Part shown: piece after piece, positions 52,993-64,000 of the stretch
Position numbering within the stretch: position 1 is the first letter of the stretch
How the letters are laid out: each line of letters begins with the position of its first letter
NCBI GenBank assembly: GCA_025331125.1
Contig: JAOALB010000030.1
Span: 124,001 to 188,000 of the forward strand
DNA length: 64,000 nt
Origin: Mycogone perniciosa
Lineage: Eukaryota; Ascomycota; Sordariomycetes; Hypocreales; Hypocreaceae
Reading direction: 5' to 3'
Notes under the pieces: model-generated
The model's database searches: none
The model's input: the letters and a program-made list of their open reading frames with translations, nothing else
What the model was told of the DNA's origin: nothing
Position numbers and translations under genes: made by a program

Positions 52993-54315
52993 CTACTGCT
53001 CTCCCTTCCACGACGACATTATTCTATCAGCAACATCCCTGCCTTTCGAAATGGCTATCTCATGACCACCAGAAACCACATGCATGTCTACGCCATCTTC
53101 TCCAAGCACCATTTTCGAATCTTCAATCCACTCATCCTTGACTATAATGCTGTCCTTGTCACCCAAAATATGACAGGTCTTCCCGAGCCCTGAGCCCTGT
53201 TCCCGGTTCCTAGCCAGCTTGGCACTCAACAGCTTCCAAACCTTGTCATGTTGTCCATAAATGGGCGCATGCCGCATCGTACTCATGTACACCTCGACAA
53301 AGCCTGGGTTGGCATCCAGCTGCCACCCTATCACATCCCCAACCTTGACCCCGGCGAGCTTCTCGATAGACACAGGGACCTCGTCGAAATCCACTTCGGC
53401 ATCGCCGTCTCCCTCTGGTACATCCGCACTCGGTCCGCGCTTCGGCTCCAGTCGTCTCCGCACTAAGCTCGTGAGGAGCCGCTCAGGAAAAAGGTTTTGT
53501 GAGTACAGCAGGCGACTCTTCCAGCTTATATGCGAGGTCCGCAGGAGACCAGAGGGACAGATGAAGCTTAGGGAACGTAGCATGTGTATATGGTACGCTG
53601 CGAAGGCAGCGGCGAGAGCACCTCCTAGGGAGTAGCCTAGGAGGTGGAAAGAAGATGTGCCGGTCCAGGGGAGGGGTGAAGATGCGAGAACGAGGAGAAT
53701 TTGAGTGGTGTAGAGACGGTTGTCGTAGGGGAGATCGACCGGGGCATCAGAGTAGCCTCTGCCGAATAAGTCTGCCAGGGAGATGTAAGTGTCTTGCATT
53801 GCATGTGTAGATATCATTCATGGAAGAGCTTCAAGTGTCACAACATCTCGAGCAACAGAAACCACAGTTCTACAAATCATAACGCAAAGAGCAAAAACAA
53901 CTACGAAATTAAGAAGACCTTGAAAGCAACGACTACACTTACCAAACAGCATGACTCTACAACCCTTGCTCACAAAATGCCAGGCCATATCTCCCAAGGC
54001 TATACACGGCGTCCCTAATCCGTGTAGGAAGAGGACCTTCTCGCCATCCTCAGGCCCCCACTCAAACACTTTGATCGTGCCATAAGCAGTCTCGACATCC
54101 CGAGATCCCGGGAACAGATCTGGGGGATACGGAGGCTCCTCTTCCGACGCGGCTACATGACGTTTTGCTTGAATGACGGTTGTCCTTCTCAGTGGCTTCG
54201 TCTTGTCCGAGAGCGCTGGACGGATGCACAGGTAGAGCGACAGGCATGTTGCTGCGACCAAGATGGCGGAGCTGGTGAGCTGGCCAATCCGGAATTGGCA
54301 TTCATACGAAACCAT
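52993..54315 (-). CDS. Alpha/beta hydrolase with N-terminal membrane segment
   Basis: Two exons, 54315-53943 and 53771-52993, give 383 residues from the ATG at 54315; the frame is open further upstream but has no ATG. A hydrophobic segment near residues 15-33 (SSAILVAATCLSLYLCI) can anchor the protein. The hydrolase core shows FLHGLG (oxyanion loop), DLFGRGYSD, the nucleophile elbow GYSLGG with Ser172, an acid in ILGDKDSIV and the final His in SGGHEIAI. The triad is complete. Family members are esterases, lipases or epoxide-type hydrolases and the substrate cannot be told from sequence. The gene is convergent with SSN8. Confidence 0.87.
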
Positions 54316-57300
54316 AGTTGTTTGTGAGACCGGAGGATCGAAGACCGAAGGACTTCCGGTCGCATGAAGGTTATCGTCTTGGATCCTGGACTTGTCCCCG
54401 TCGGTAGATAACGGACTTCCGACAGAGGGCTCCACCCAATGGCCGAGGTCATTGCATCAATCGGCCATATTGAGTCACCTCAATATACGTTTTTAAAGGT
54501 GTGTAAAGATGATACAAGCACTATTTCCCCCATTATTTCTAGCTGATTATTGTCATGATACACGCAAACATACTACGTGTAAGTTGCTATAGCCCTCGTT
54601 ATCCCGTGGAGCAAAGTTATCAAGAGACGAGCAGAATCGATGTCCAGAAATAAACGTGCATGGACGGACTACGTCATTGTATGACTCTCCCTTTAATCAA
54701 GAGGCATCCAAACGTGAGTCAATTCACAGCACGCGATATTAATATCTCGCACTTAAAATCTGGAATGCATTGCCTCACTCCGTCTCTTGAAGCTTATCGG
54801 CAACACCGTGTATAATGGCGAGAATCCCTGATCAGCAGTTCGGCGCGCGAGCCACACAATGTCTTCGCACGGTGTGGCTTGTTGTGTCTCGGGCAGTTCG
54901 GGCAGTGAGTGAGTGACAGTGACATAATTGCAACAGCAGCTCAAGAGTTGGATGGATGTCTACGAGTACGAGTAGTATGTGCCAAACAGGTGCCTTGGGT
55001 ACCTACTAAGGTGTCTCCGGGACCTGAAAAGCGCCCTGTCTCTTCTCCACCCAGTGAGACACCTAGCAGCCAACGGGAGGCCAGCTGAAGTCCCACTAAG
55101 CGCCCTTTTGGCCAATAAGGGAGATGTATCCTTTTTTAGCCCTGCCGCCACACCGCTCTTTAATGGAGCTGCGCAGGGTACTTTGGGTTGGCTTTGGTTT
55201 TGGCTTGGGCCGATGGCCATTTCCATAGCCGCTCTCCGAGTCACAGTGGGGGGGATAGACGTGATGCATCATGTATCGCAGGTACTACTCCATACTTGGG
55301 TACGTACCGCTGCGGACTGGGGAAGAGTGCGCCTTGACCCGAGGCGAGAGGCGATCTCGATATTGAGCTGCAAGCACAGAATCCTCTCTCTCTCTGTCTG
55401 TGGCCGATCTCTGAGACATCACAGCAAGACCCAGGCTCAGCCGATATACAACCTGGCGGGAACGGTACGAGTACAAGAGCCACTAGACCAACTGTGCATT
55501 CTACTATTCGCACTGTGCAAGTAAGACACACAGTACCGGCAGGAATGCGCGTTGCTTTGGATCCTCGTTAGGCCGCTGCTATCAAACCTGTCTCTGCAAT
55601 GAGGCCAACCATGCGCCAAACCAGAGTTCGACACTGACATGCGGGTGCGTCGACGGGCAGAAGCATCAAACGTTGAATTCAGAACATGACTTCCCGCACA
55701 TGGCGGTTGACCACCTGTCGGACCCGACCCGGCGTTTACAATTGGCTTTTATAACTGCATATGTGGCTGAGAGGACGCCCGTCGAGGCGCCTCGGTTCAG
55801 AGCACCATGTGCAGTGCCGTCGCAATATTAGGGGCACGCTTTTCCTAGTGTGACGGATGGCCTTTGGTAAGGATTTAGGGGAATACTACTCTGTGTTCCG
55901 TGCTTCGTCCCTTACGAGTGTGCATACATACAATTGCCGACCGGGCGCGACTCCGGAGGAAATACGAAGTGCTGGCGCCTTGGTCGGCTGATGAAGACAC
56001 CACCTTGGGAAGCGTCATTGGATTCTAGCATTCAAGGACATCTTCCGAGCACAGCCCAGGAACGAATTGCCAGCCGCTGCGGCATTGGGAGCAACTTCTG
56101 GGGGAGGCGATGCAGGGGCTGTGAATCTGCTACTACATACTACGAGTACATACTGCTTGGGTGAGAGGGTTTGAGTTTGTTTTGAGACGAACACTGAACA
56201 CAGTACAACGGGGTAGACGCCCATATCAAAGATAGCGCCTCCGGCGGCTCGCAAACTCTATTCCCCAAGGATAGGCGCAGTTCGATAGGTTGGCAATTGT
56301 CGAGCCCTCACGCCTTGTACGGTTGATGCAGGGTCCCAATCGGCTTGCCCGCTCTGGCCCGCTCGCCAGGCTTCACAATGGTTTCAGCGAGAGGGGTTTT
56401 TTAGAGTGGCGATCCGTGACAAGATCTCCAACACGGGCCACACCAAGTTGGCTGACCTTTCACAGACGAGACATGGCCGTGGGGTTGATCCCTCCCTTGC
56501 CGCCAGTCAGAGGAGGGCTGCTTGCCGATGGTGGCGCTCGTCAACCGTGGTCTGTTGTTGTCTTTTTCTTGCGTGACGATGATCCTTTACGAGTCCCATA
56601 CCCGTACTACCACAGTGTGCGAGGCACTGGGGGGCTTACTACCTAGTACTAGGTAGTGGCCACGAGAGGTCGCGAAGTGTGTGTGGATTGCCGCCGCGCT
56701 CAACAAGCTGCGTACCCTAAACAGTCAAACAGCCAAACAGCGTCGCAACTTTCAGACCCTTTGAGAGAAATGCCCAATTATTATGCATTGCCGTCCAGCT
56801 TATCAACTTACTAACTCTGTGGGGACTGCACACTACTCCTTGCGTTGTACGAATACGGACTCCATATTATTCTGGTGTTGCTGCGATTAATAGTCCATGG
56901 ACATGAGGCGGCATAACAGTACGAGTCCTTGTACCCAACTCACAGCTTACGGCATTACGAAGTGCTGCTGCCATTAAGATTCCATTCCCATCGTGCATGG
57001 GGGTCAATCATGCCTAGGTACGGAGTATGTACTCTTAGTACGGAGTATTACACTCCCTGCCAGGGGTTGCCGGGTTTCAGGCGGGACCGTGCACAAACCA
57101 AGGTGGTAGCATGCGCAGGTACAGGAGGCAGCAGAGAATGACGAGACGAGAAACGGAATGCGTCTCCCTCGTCCCCTAGCAATGCGAAGTGGATATCAAA
57201 TGTGCAGTCCCAACATCCAATTCCTCATCGCAACATACGAATGTGCTGGTTTATAACTGCGAGTACACCATTTGCCATGCAGGCTGGTGTCAGGTGGGGA

Positions 57301-58905
57301 TGCCAGACTCCAAATCTCGCCTCAGGAGCAGGAGGAGCCTCAGCATGTCAGATTAAACCAATACATAATAAGATTGTACTATTATAATGCTGTTATTACC
57401 ACCCAACGCGTAATTCCCATTTCATCTTACACCAACACACCTTATTAGGCGAGGTGCAGCCTACCCAATTGGGCCTGCGGGATGCACGGAGTACGTAAGG
57501 TTGTTGTAAAGGTACCTCGTAGTATTACTACGAGTACTACTGTGCATGTCGTACGGAGAATAATGACTCTATTGCTATGTATCAAGTGTGAATATGCTCC
57601 GTTGCTGGCATTATTCGCACTGAGTTGTCAGCAGAGGGCAACACCGGCTAGTGACGAAAAATGTGCAGTCAAGTGATCAATCCCCGGTTGATGGCTATGG
57701 AATGAAGACATTTGACAATACTATTGACAAGTCTGCCGCCTCCCTTGAGGTGGATCTGGACCATGGGAGGGTACCCTTGTAGTAGGTAGCTTGTAGACAG
57801 TACACCGTGTGAAGGATCGCACCGTTCGTCGAGAGTGTCCTACAGTGCCGGGTGGGCGCCATTCTGTTGGGCATGCACTGTATTTCCAGCAGCCGGTGAC
57901 TCGCTTCCCATGTGGCCAGCCACGCAATTTGCACCAGCACACAGGACACGCTGGCCGGCCTGGTTAGAACACAGTGGAGTCAACAACAACACAACACGGG
58001 GGCGGGCCATGCAGGTTGGCAGGCCCCATAGCAGGCACACAACAACAAAGTCGTCAGCCAGCCAGCCATTCAAACCCAATGCGCATTGAGGAGACCGGCG
58101 TGCATGATGGGATGGATGGCATTGCCCGTGGAGTGACGACTCACACCCTGTGCAGACACACTCAGCCCTGTGCGCGCAGCCGCACCGCCCACACTGTTCA
58201 CACTGTTCACACTGCACTGTCCTGCGCAGGCACAGTCGGCCCCACCGTGCGCGCCACCGCGGCCTGGCGCACCCACTGTACGAGGCCTGTATGAGACACG
58301 GTATGCCCAAGAGATGCCTGCACTGGGCCGCTGGCGCACCCCTCTAGGCCTGCTGGAGTCTAGCGGACTGCACGCCAGCCCAATCGCTAGCTGGTGGCAA
58401 AGACGGCGCATCCTGGCCCCTCGGGCGCTCATTCGACGGTTGCGGTGCCCAGGACAGAACAGAGGGGGGTTCCCAACCAACAAAAAGCCGCTGCCCGCCG
58501 CCAGCCCCCAAGGTTTGCCCTGCTCCCACTCACACACCACCTCTGTCCCGTTTAACCACTGCTTTTCCGTACCACCGCCCAACCATCCCTCTTTCTTAAC
58601 CGCACACAAGCTTCAACAGAAACTTCCCTTTTCTCTCGACAAGACATTGCTTCTCTTCGCTCCTCGCAATCTTCAACCCACGCCATCGCTTCGACGACCA
58701 AAAAAACACTCAAAAAGAATCTTTCAACTTGCTCGCGACAGACACCGCACGGTATCGTTTGTCGTTTTTAAAGCCTAATTTAATCCCGCACCAGACACGA
58801 GAGCTGCGCCGCACATTCTCCTGTTTTGTCCCCCAACAACAGCCGCCGATACGCAACCGCATAGTGTGCAGCCTCACGCTGGACATCTCATAACCAAAGA
58901 CGACC
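54316..58905. other. Long gene-poor region
   Basis: About 4.6 kb with only short, dissimilar open frames. It contains scattered TACGGAGTA motifs (for example 57018-57050 twice, 57485), a GTTCACACT repeat near 58190-58220 and a GC-rich stretch 58150-58500. The last 400 bases are CT-rich and are the likely promoter and leader of the gene at 58906. An unrecognised non-coding RNA is possible but nothing supports it. Confidence 0.5.
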
Positions 58906-59544
58906 ATGTCCTCATACTACAACTTCAACGCACATCCTGCACACGCGGCGCCCGTGTCGCACAGCCATCATGGTGGAGGACGCAACCGCAGAACCCCCCG
59001 TCTCACCGTTTCCCAGAACTCGCAGAGACAGTTCCGCGGCGTGCGCAGCATGAAGGAGTTGACCGAGACTGCCTCTCTCTCTGCTTTCCGTATGAGGTTT
59101 GAGGCCGTCCGGTCGTTTGACATTGAGGATGACCTGGAGTTCTGCCCCGGACTGTTGACTGAAAGCGACGTGAGTAGTCCTCCGAGTCCGGTGGATTCCT
59201 ATCTTCTCCCACGCAGCCCATCTGACTCGCCGCTGCAACAGTTGGTGTCCATTTCCAGCGCGTCTGAGCGCTCGTCGCTCGCCAGCAACTCTCCCGAAGC
59301 CTCTCCTACACAGCAGCCTCAAACCGTCGCCCCTCCCTTCTCTCTGAACTCGTCCTCTCCTCCCTTCATTCCTCATCCTGGCTTTCAGACCCAGCCATTG
59401 AGCTTCAAGCTTCACCAGCCCTCGGCTACCCGTGGCCGCAACGCCATTCCCATCGTCAACCCTGCCACGGGTATCTCCATGCCCAGCCCGCCTCTGTCAC
59501 TGTCGCCCGCCAGGATGCAGCAGTCCATTGGCCGCCGATGGTAA
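58906..59544 (+). CDS. Ser/Pro-rich fungal protein of unknown function
   Basis: One exon of 212 residues from the ATG at 58906. An ordered-looking core at about 40-90 (RQFRGVRSMKELTETASLSAFRMRFEAVRSFDIEDDLEFCPGLL is its length, described here by its ends) is conserved in eurotiomycete homologues as I remember them. The flanks are Ser/Pro-rich and disordered. No domain, signal peptide or membrane segment is seen. A long pyrimidine-rich leader and a 3' region of about 0.3 kb rich in T suggest a strongly expressed mRNA. The role is unknown. Confidence 0.72.
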   Translation: MSSYYNFNAHPAHAAPVSHSHHGGGRNRRTPRLTVSQNSQRQFRGVRSMKELTETASLSAFRMRFEAVRSFDIEDDLEFCPGLLTESDVSSPPSPVDSYLLPRSPSDSPLQQLVSISSASERSSLASNSPEASPTQQPQTVAPPFSLNSSSPPFIPHPGFQTQPLSFKLHQPSATRGRNAIPIVNPATGISMPSPPLSLSPARMQQSIGRRW

Positions 59545-61286
59545 AGCGATTCGGGTGTCGTCCGCGCCTCTGTTGCGACGCGAGGCCGACCCCGACGCTG
59601 CTGTCGTGCGCCAATGCACTGTTGGATGAGACTTTGCTTCATTCTTCGCAACACTTGTCTTGGCGGGCAACAAATAAAAAAATCACAACCGAAAGTGACA
59701 TCGTTTTACCTCTCTTGCGGGCTGGGTTCCTCGAGGCTGTTTATTCTCTGGGATTGCATTGCTTGATGCAATTGGTCCCTCGCTGTTGGCTCATGAAGCC
59801 ATTCCTACTCGATCTCTCCACCATCACTACTCAACTGTATAAGCATCCTTAATTGCCATACACCGGCTTGTTTCACCGACAGATTTTTACGAGGATATTA
59901 CCGGCGCGACTTGAGAAAGATCGATACCATTTTCAGTTTTGTCATTTTTTGTGATACACATACATCGACATCGATGTTTGCCTCGCCAAGTCGAGGTTGG
60001 TTGGTACGAATGGCGTTTTTTCTTGTTTTTCACGGCGATTCCCTGCATTACAGCATCTTTGCGGTGCCTCAGTGCCGACAGCGGAGTTGGGGCTCATTTC
60101 CTTAATGGTTTTCGGCGTCACGTCTTGCGGAAGCGCATCGACCTTCCACCATCTAAAACATAAAATGCCTTGTTACTCTATTGTGGTCACGGGTTACGAA
60201 GTCATCAGAGAACCGAAAAAAAGAACATATAGAAGCGAGTATTTTATGAGGGAGTGGGGGGTACGGCTGTGTTTGTCTAGTCACATATGGGAAATACCTT
60301 GGGCTGGCGGGGGTCTGGAAAGATGAGCGGTTTTGTTTGTGCATCACCATTGGAAATGGGTTTCACCGGGAATAATGGGGGAGTTGGTTGATTTGTTTTT
60401 CTATTTCTTTTTGGTTTTCATCGGGGAGTTGTGCGGTGCCGCATTGTGCAACCGAATGGGAAAGCGGCTTGTCCTTTTCTGTTTCTTTTGCACGACTACG
60501 GGGAGGCAGCGTGCGGATGTCCTGTTTGGTTCTTCTCTTCGCTGCTCTGACTCGTGGCGAGCCTGTGTTACTGGATATTCTCGTCTTGGAAAGACATTTT
60601 TTGATCTGTTTTTGCAAAGCATATGGAGTGGTTTTGGGGGGACTATGACATGATCTGGTTTGCCGGTCGGGTTATTGGGATTCTTCGGCCGTCGAATGCC
60701 TTGGTGTTGCAATTTCATGGGAACTTGCGGATGTGGATCATGTTTTCCGGGTTATGGCGCATGTGTGTGGTTCAGATACCGCGGCTTGAATGCCTACAGG
60801 ACGAGAATATACGATATGTTGAACATATATTTTGCTGCCTTTATCGGTACTGTGACGACTTGTGTGACCCAGTATATGACGATTCTTGGTGTTCGTCGTA
60901 GTACTCCGCAGACTCACTGCTCGGTATGAGCTACGAAGTACGATGACGGCATTTAACCAATTGGTAAACGGGATGCATTTGACGTGTTTATTCTCTTTGG
61001 CAAAGTCATTGACAAGACAGAAGTGACGGCAGAGGTGAGGGCGGGTCTGGCAATGGGGGCATGCCGCAATGGTGACGTCACAGGCCAAGAGCTCCGATTG
61101 AGAGAGGGCAAAGTATTAGTTAATACACCGTGTAGCTTTATTCTGCCCTTTTATTTATACTTCCCTTCCTTTCTTCGTGTAATTTCTATCAATCATCTTC
61201 ATCGTTAGTTTTCTATCTATATCTCAACTGAGACTAAGCCTTGGGAGACCATTGGGATAACTCCTCCGATTATACACATATTCATC
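59545..61286. other. Intergenic region after the Ser/Pro-rich gene
   Basis: About 1.7 kb, T-rich, no supported gene. The first few hundred bases are probably 3' untranslated sequence. The promoter of the next gene occupies the end. Confidence 0.5.
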
Positions 61287-61715
61287 ATGATGTCAACTCG
61301 AGTGTTGAGGGTTTCTCATCCTTTCCGGATGGCTCTCCCCATACGAGCCATTGCTGGCCGGAGCTTTTCGTTTTCCACCAGCACAAGACTCGGCCTGAAG
61401 GAATCATCAAGCCGTGCGCAACCCTCCCCTCCCTTTTCTATCTCGACACTCTTCTCCGACTCTAACTAACACTTTACTTTTTCTACAGAAAACGAGGTCG
61501 ACTACGATAGACATAAGAGGGACTCTCTTGCCAAGCAGCGGCAGGGCTCTGGCCATTGGAAGCCGGAGCTCGCGTCGGATAGCGAGGAGGCTGTGAGAGC
61601 GGATCGGGCGTCGGCGGCGGGGAGGCCGGAGGAGATGAAGACGTTGCAGGAGAGGACGAAGAAAGCGGCAGAGGAGACGAGTAAGGCAGGGACGAGTGTG
61701 AGGGATGGGATGTGA
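61287..61715 (+). CDS. Small mitochondrial protein (fungal family, unknown function)
   Basis: Two exons, 61287-61413 and 61489-61715, give 117 residues. The first 35 residues (MMSTRVLRVSHPFRMALPIRA...FSFSTSTR) are a typical mitochondrial presequence: basic, hydroxylated and without acids. The second exon is charged and helical: DYDRHKRDSLAKQRQGSGHWKPELASDSEEAVRADR, given by its ends, matches a small fungal mitochondrial family with the motif GHWKxELAS. The intron donor is GTGCGC, weaker than usual; a TCTAACTAAC branch region and CTACAG acceptor support it. Too short for an ordinary enzyme; a structural or assembly role is possible. Confidence 0.72.
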
Positions 61716-62243
61716 GGGGGGTTTGGTTTTGATGGAGGGTTAACTGGGTATCATATACAACCCTTGTTAAGGATGGAAAATTGTAACATGTAGGCTTATT
61801 TGATGTGAAGAGCCCAGTGGATGGCTTGAGGCGTGTATTATCACTACCCAGACAAGACCAAAATACAATCAATCTGGAACTAAACATAATAGAATAACTG
61901 AGTCCATCGAGGCTAAGTGATGACTTGGGCCATAGATTTCAAATTCCCCAACTTGGAGACTCGTTCAGTATAGGGTAGGAAGAAGTTCGTAGATAATGCT
62001 CATACTTCCAACACCCCACCAACGATAACGCCCTCGCATCTCCGACTCAAACGGCTATCGATAAGTAGCTCCGAAAAGCCTCCAATTTTCACCTCCGATG
62101 ACCGCCCGGCCTACGAAGTGACAAACTCACGCTCGCGCAATAGTCCAACACCCACAAGGTTGGGCCTCGCCCTTCCTCTCCTCTACCCTCTTCGTCTTGC
62201 CTTTGAAAAGGTCCAATTGATCTCCCCCCCACAATCCCGCGCC
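61716..62243. other. Intergenic region upstream of PET8
   Basis: About 0.5 kb containing the promoter of the carrier gene. The frame of the carrier is open for 42 codons upstream of its ATG but without an ATG or similarity. Confidence 0.5.
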
Positions 62244-63101
62244 ATGTCCGAACCCTCTTTCCGATCCGCCCTCCTCGCCGGTGCCCTCGCCGGCACAACC
62301 GTCGACCTCTCTCTCTTCCCCCTCGACACCCTCAAAACCCGCCTCCAATCTTCTGCCGGCTTCTTCCCCTCGGGCGGATTCTCCGGCATCTACCGGGGCA
62401 TCGGCTCCGCCATCGTGGGCTCCGCCCCCGGCGCCGCGTTCTTCTTCTGCACATACGAATCCACAAAGAGCTTCCTCGGCCGGCGCATCCGCAAAGACGG
62501 CAGCGACTCCAAGTCATGGGTCCCCGCCGACACCCTCACGCACATGCTTGCCTCCAGCCTCGGCGAAATCGCCGCCTGCGCCATCCGTGTCCCCACCGAA
62601 GTCGTCAAGCAGCGCGCCCAGGCCGGCCACCACGGCGGGTCCTCCGCGCAAACCCTCCGCGCCATCCTGACGCTGTACACGTCCCACGGCCCGCTGTCCA
62701 TGTGGCGCGAGCTCTACCGCGGCTGGGGCATCACCGTCTTCCGCGAGATTCCCTTCACGGCGATACAGTTCCCGCTGTGGGAGGCGATGAAGGCCTGGGG
62801 CCGGGGACGGCGGAGCGACGGACGGGATGTTTCGGCGGGCGAGAGCGCGCTGTATGGCAGTGTGGCGGGGGGTGTGGCGGCGGCGACGACGACGCCGTTG
62901 GATGTGCTGAAGACGAGGGTTATGTTGTCCAAGGAGCGGGTTTCCGTGGGCGAGGTGTTTCGGAGGATGGCGAGAGAGGAAGGCTTGAGGCCGTTCTTTG
63001 CGGGGATTGCGCCGAGGGTGACATGGATATCTATCGGGGGTGCGATTTTCCTGGGGAGCTACCAGTGGGTCATCAATACTATGAACAACATTGGGTCATG
63101 A
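62244..63101 (+). CDS. PET8: Mitochondrial S-adenosylmethionine carrier (Pet8/SAMC)
   Basis: One exon of 285 residues from the ATG at 62244 (MSEPSFRSALLAGALAGTTVD), chosen over upstream non-ATG starts because the family begins here. Three mitochondrial-carrier repeats with signatures PLDTLKTRLQ, PTEVVKQRAQ and PLDVLKTRV. The run FRSALLAGALAGTTVDLSLFPLDTLKTR (ends given) and the block EIPFTAIQFPLWE are characteristic of the SAM carrier. It brings S-adenosylmethionine into mitochondria in exchange for S-adenosylhomocysteine. Strong GC bias at third codon positions suggests high expression. Confidence 0.93.
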   Translation: MSEPSFRSALLAGALAGTTVDLSLFPLDTLKTRLQSSAGFFPSGGFSGIYRGIGSAIVGSAPGAAFFFCTYESTKSFLGRRIRKDGSDSKSWVPADTLTHMLASSLGEIAACAIRVPTEVVKQRAQAGHHGGSSAQTLRAILTLYTSHGPLSMWRELYRGWGITVFREIPFTAIQFPLWEAMKAWGRGRRSDGRDVSAGESALYGSVAGGVAAATTTPLDVLKTRVMLSKERVSVGEVFRRMAREEGLRPFFAGIAPRVTWISIGGAIFLGSYQWVINTMNNIGS

Positions 63102-63394
63102 CATGGCTCATGATGATACATGAAGACGGATGACGGGTGTACGATATGTTTGAAACGACAGCGGTATGAAAACGAAACATGAGTATGCCCTATTAATAGA
63201 TGGCGCGCATGAACACGACGCCTTCCCCTATTCACTGACACCTATAGATAAGGTAGGATAGAAAAACGGGTGAACAAATGGCGTCATGTCTGGGTGTATG
63301 TATATACAAAAGCTCTAGGAGAGATAGAAAGATACGATATCATCACGCTGTAGATCCATAAAATAGAACAATCGTAAACCAAGCCATCATGTCT

Positions 63395-64000
63395 TCATGC
63401 CGCCTGTGCCGTGTTAGACTCTGAAGCTTCTGCGGTTAGCTGTGCTGGTACTGCTGTTGTCGGGGCTCCATTCGCCTCTGCTGGCTGTGCATCTGAAGGT
63501 GAGGATGTTAATGGTTTAATCTCCTTGCGGCCATTGGCTTTGTAGTATAACATGATATCATTGCCGCCTTTCCAAACATGGGTTCGGAGCGTCGCCAGGT
63601 TCATCGTAGGGTTCAGCAGCTGCGAGAGAGAATTAGAGACTTAATGACCAGATATCATGACCCCGTACAGCCCGAGCGACTTACCTGATCGTTGCAATAG
63701 AGCTCGAGATAATCTTCGGGGTTGAGTGCATTTGGGTCCTCTGACTCTGACTCTGGTTCGATCCTCTCCGAGACGTAGGCGAGTATCTTCTTCACTCGCA
63801 GCATCCTATTAGCGTTTAATCTGCTGTTCCCGTCTGTCGAAATGGGTGGTAGATCTCCAATTGGATGCAGGACAAAAGATATCTTGACAGGATCCTTGAG
63901 CGGGATATTGTTCTGCAACAGCACATCGCCTAGCCACATCGGTGCCTTTTGCTCGATGATGTCGGCGTCCCTGCCGAGGTTCTCAACTGTGCCCTGGTAA
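63395..64000 (-). CDS. WDR48-type WD40 protein, C-terminal part (cut by window end)
   Basis: Two exons are inside the window: 64000-63685 (continuing beyond the window) and 63619-63395, joined by a 65-nt GTAAGT intron. The sequence RMLRVKKILAYVSERIEPE, the ELYCNDQ block and LATLRTHVWKGGNDIMLYYKANGR are typical of the C-terminal DUF3337 region of WDR48/UAF1-like proteins, which bind and activate ubiquitin-specific proteases (Usp1/Usp12/Usp46; fission yeast Bun107). The WD40 repeats must lie beyond position 64000. The Ala/Pro-rich tail of about 45 residues is disordered. Confidence 0.85.

Noticed and set aside
54979..55524. A 181-codon open frame
   Set aside because: No similarity I recognise, simple composition, overlapped by equally long frames on the other strand, and no promoter or splice support.
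58070..58778. Overlapping open frames of 180-200 codons on both strands
   Set aside because: GC-rich stretch with no stops by composition; antisense frames of similar length; it lies in the leader region of the 58906 gene.
1..64000. CRISPR array, rRNA or tRNA genes
   Set aside because: No array of spaced repeats fits, and I found no convincing cloverleaf or TTCGANNC box pair by eye; a tRNAscan run would settle tRNAs.
1..64000. Secondary metabolite gene cluster
   Set aside because: No polyketide synthase, peptide synthetase, terpene cyclase or typical tailoring genes are present.

Overview
The window is nuclear DNA from a filamentous ascomycete (Pezizomycotina), most likely a eurotiomycete. 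Genes are split by short introns of about 55-110 bp with GT...CTAAC/CTAAT...AG signals. Families specific to filamentous fungi are present (DUF3984, DUF7703-like seven-helix protein, DUF7580, NWD-NACHT proteins). Spacers are long and scattered with the short palindrome TACGGAGTA. I cannot name the species. I support 21 protein-coding genes (one cut by the window end), two pseudogenes, several short tandem repeats and one long hairpin. Exon joints were worked out by hand from splice motifs, reading phase and family similarity.

Layout. 0-4.4 kb: DUF3984 protein and a seven-helix membrane protein. 5-21 kb is an accessory island: a very large NLR (C2H2-type N-terminus, NWD domain, NACHT, ankyrin repeats; minus strand, 5039-10772); head-to-head with it a DUF7580-subtilisin (S8) protease with an intact catalytic triad (11067-14057); convergent with that a 285-residue protein that I read as a possible fungal gasdermin (14205-15062); then a decayed and an intact copia-type gag gene, a DUF5071 protein, and a Fic gene broken by two in-frame TGA codons. 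25-31 kb: the YPD1 phosphorelay protein, an AKAP7/2H phosphoesterase-like protein and a coiled-coil protein. 33-47 kb: a zinc-finger-like protein, a bZIP factor, a TilS-like tRNA-lysidine synthase, a BTB protein and a membrane protein with a DUF4097-like region. 48-54 kb: an EF-hand mitochondrial carrier, cyclin C (SSN8) and an alpha/beta hydrolase. 58-64 kb: a serine/proline-rich protein, a small mitochondrial protein, the PET8-type SAM carrier and the C-terminus of a WDR48-type protein.

The most interesting part is 5-15 kb. In Podospora (HET-Q1/HET-Q2) a subtilisin activates a gasdermin by cutting off a short C-terminal tail, and fungal gasdermin genes tend to lie beside protease genes. Here an NLR, a subtilisin and a gasdermin candidate lie side by side, which suggests a sensor-protease-pore regulated cell death module. 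The gasdermin call rests on context, length and pattern memory and needs a structure or profile test. The NLR also shows a frame break in its NWD domain that an alternative 3' splice site 7 nt downstream would bypass.
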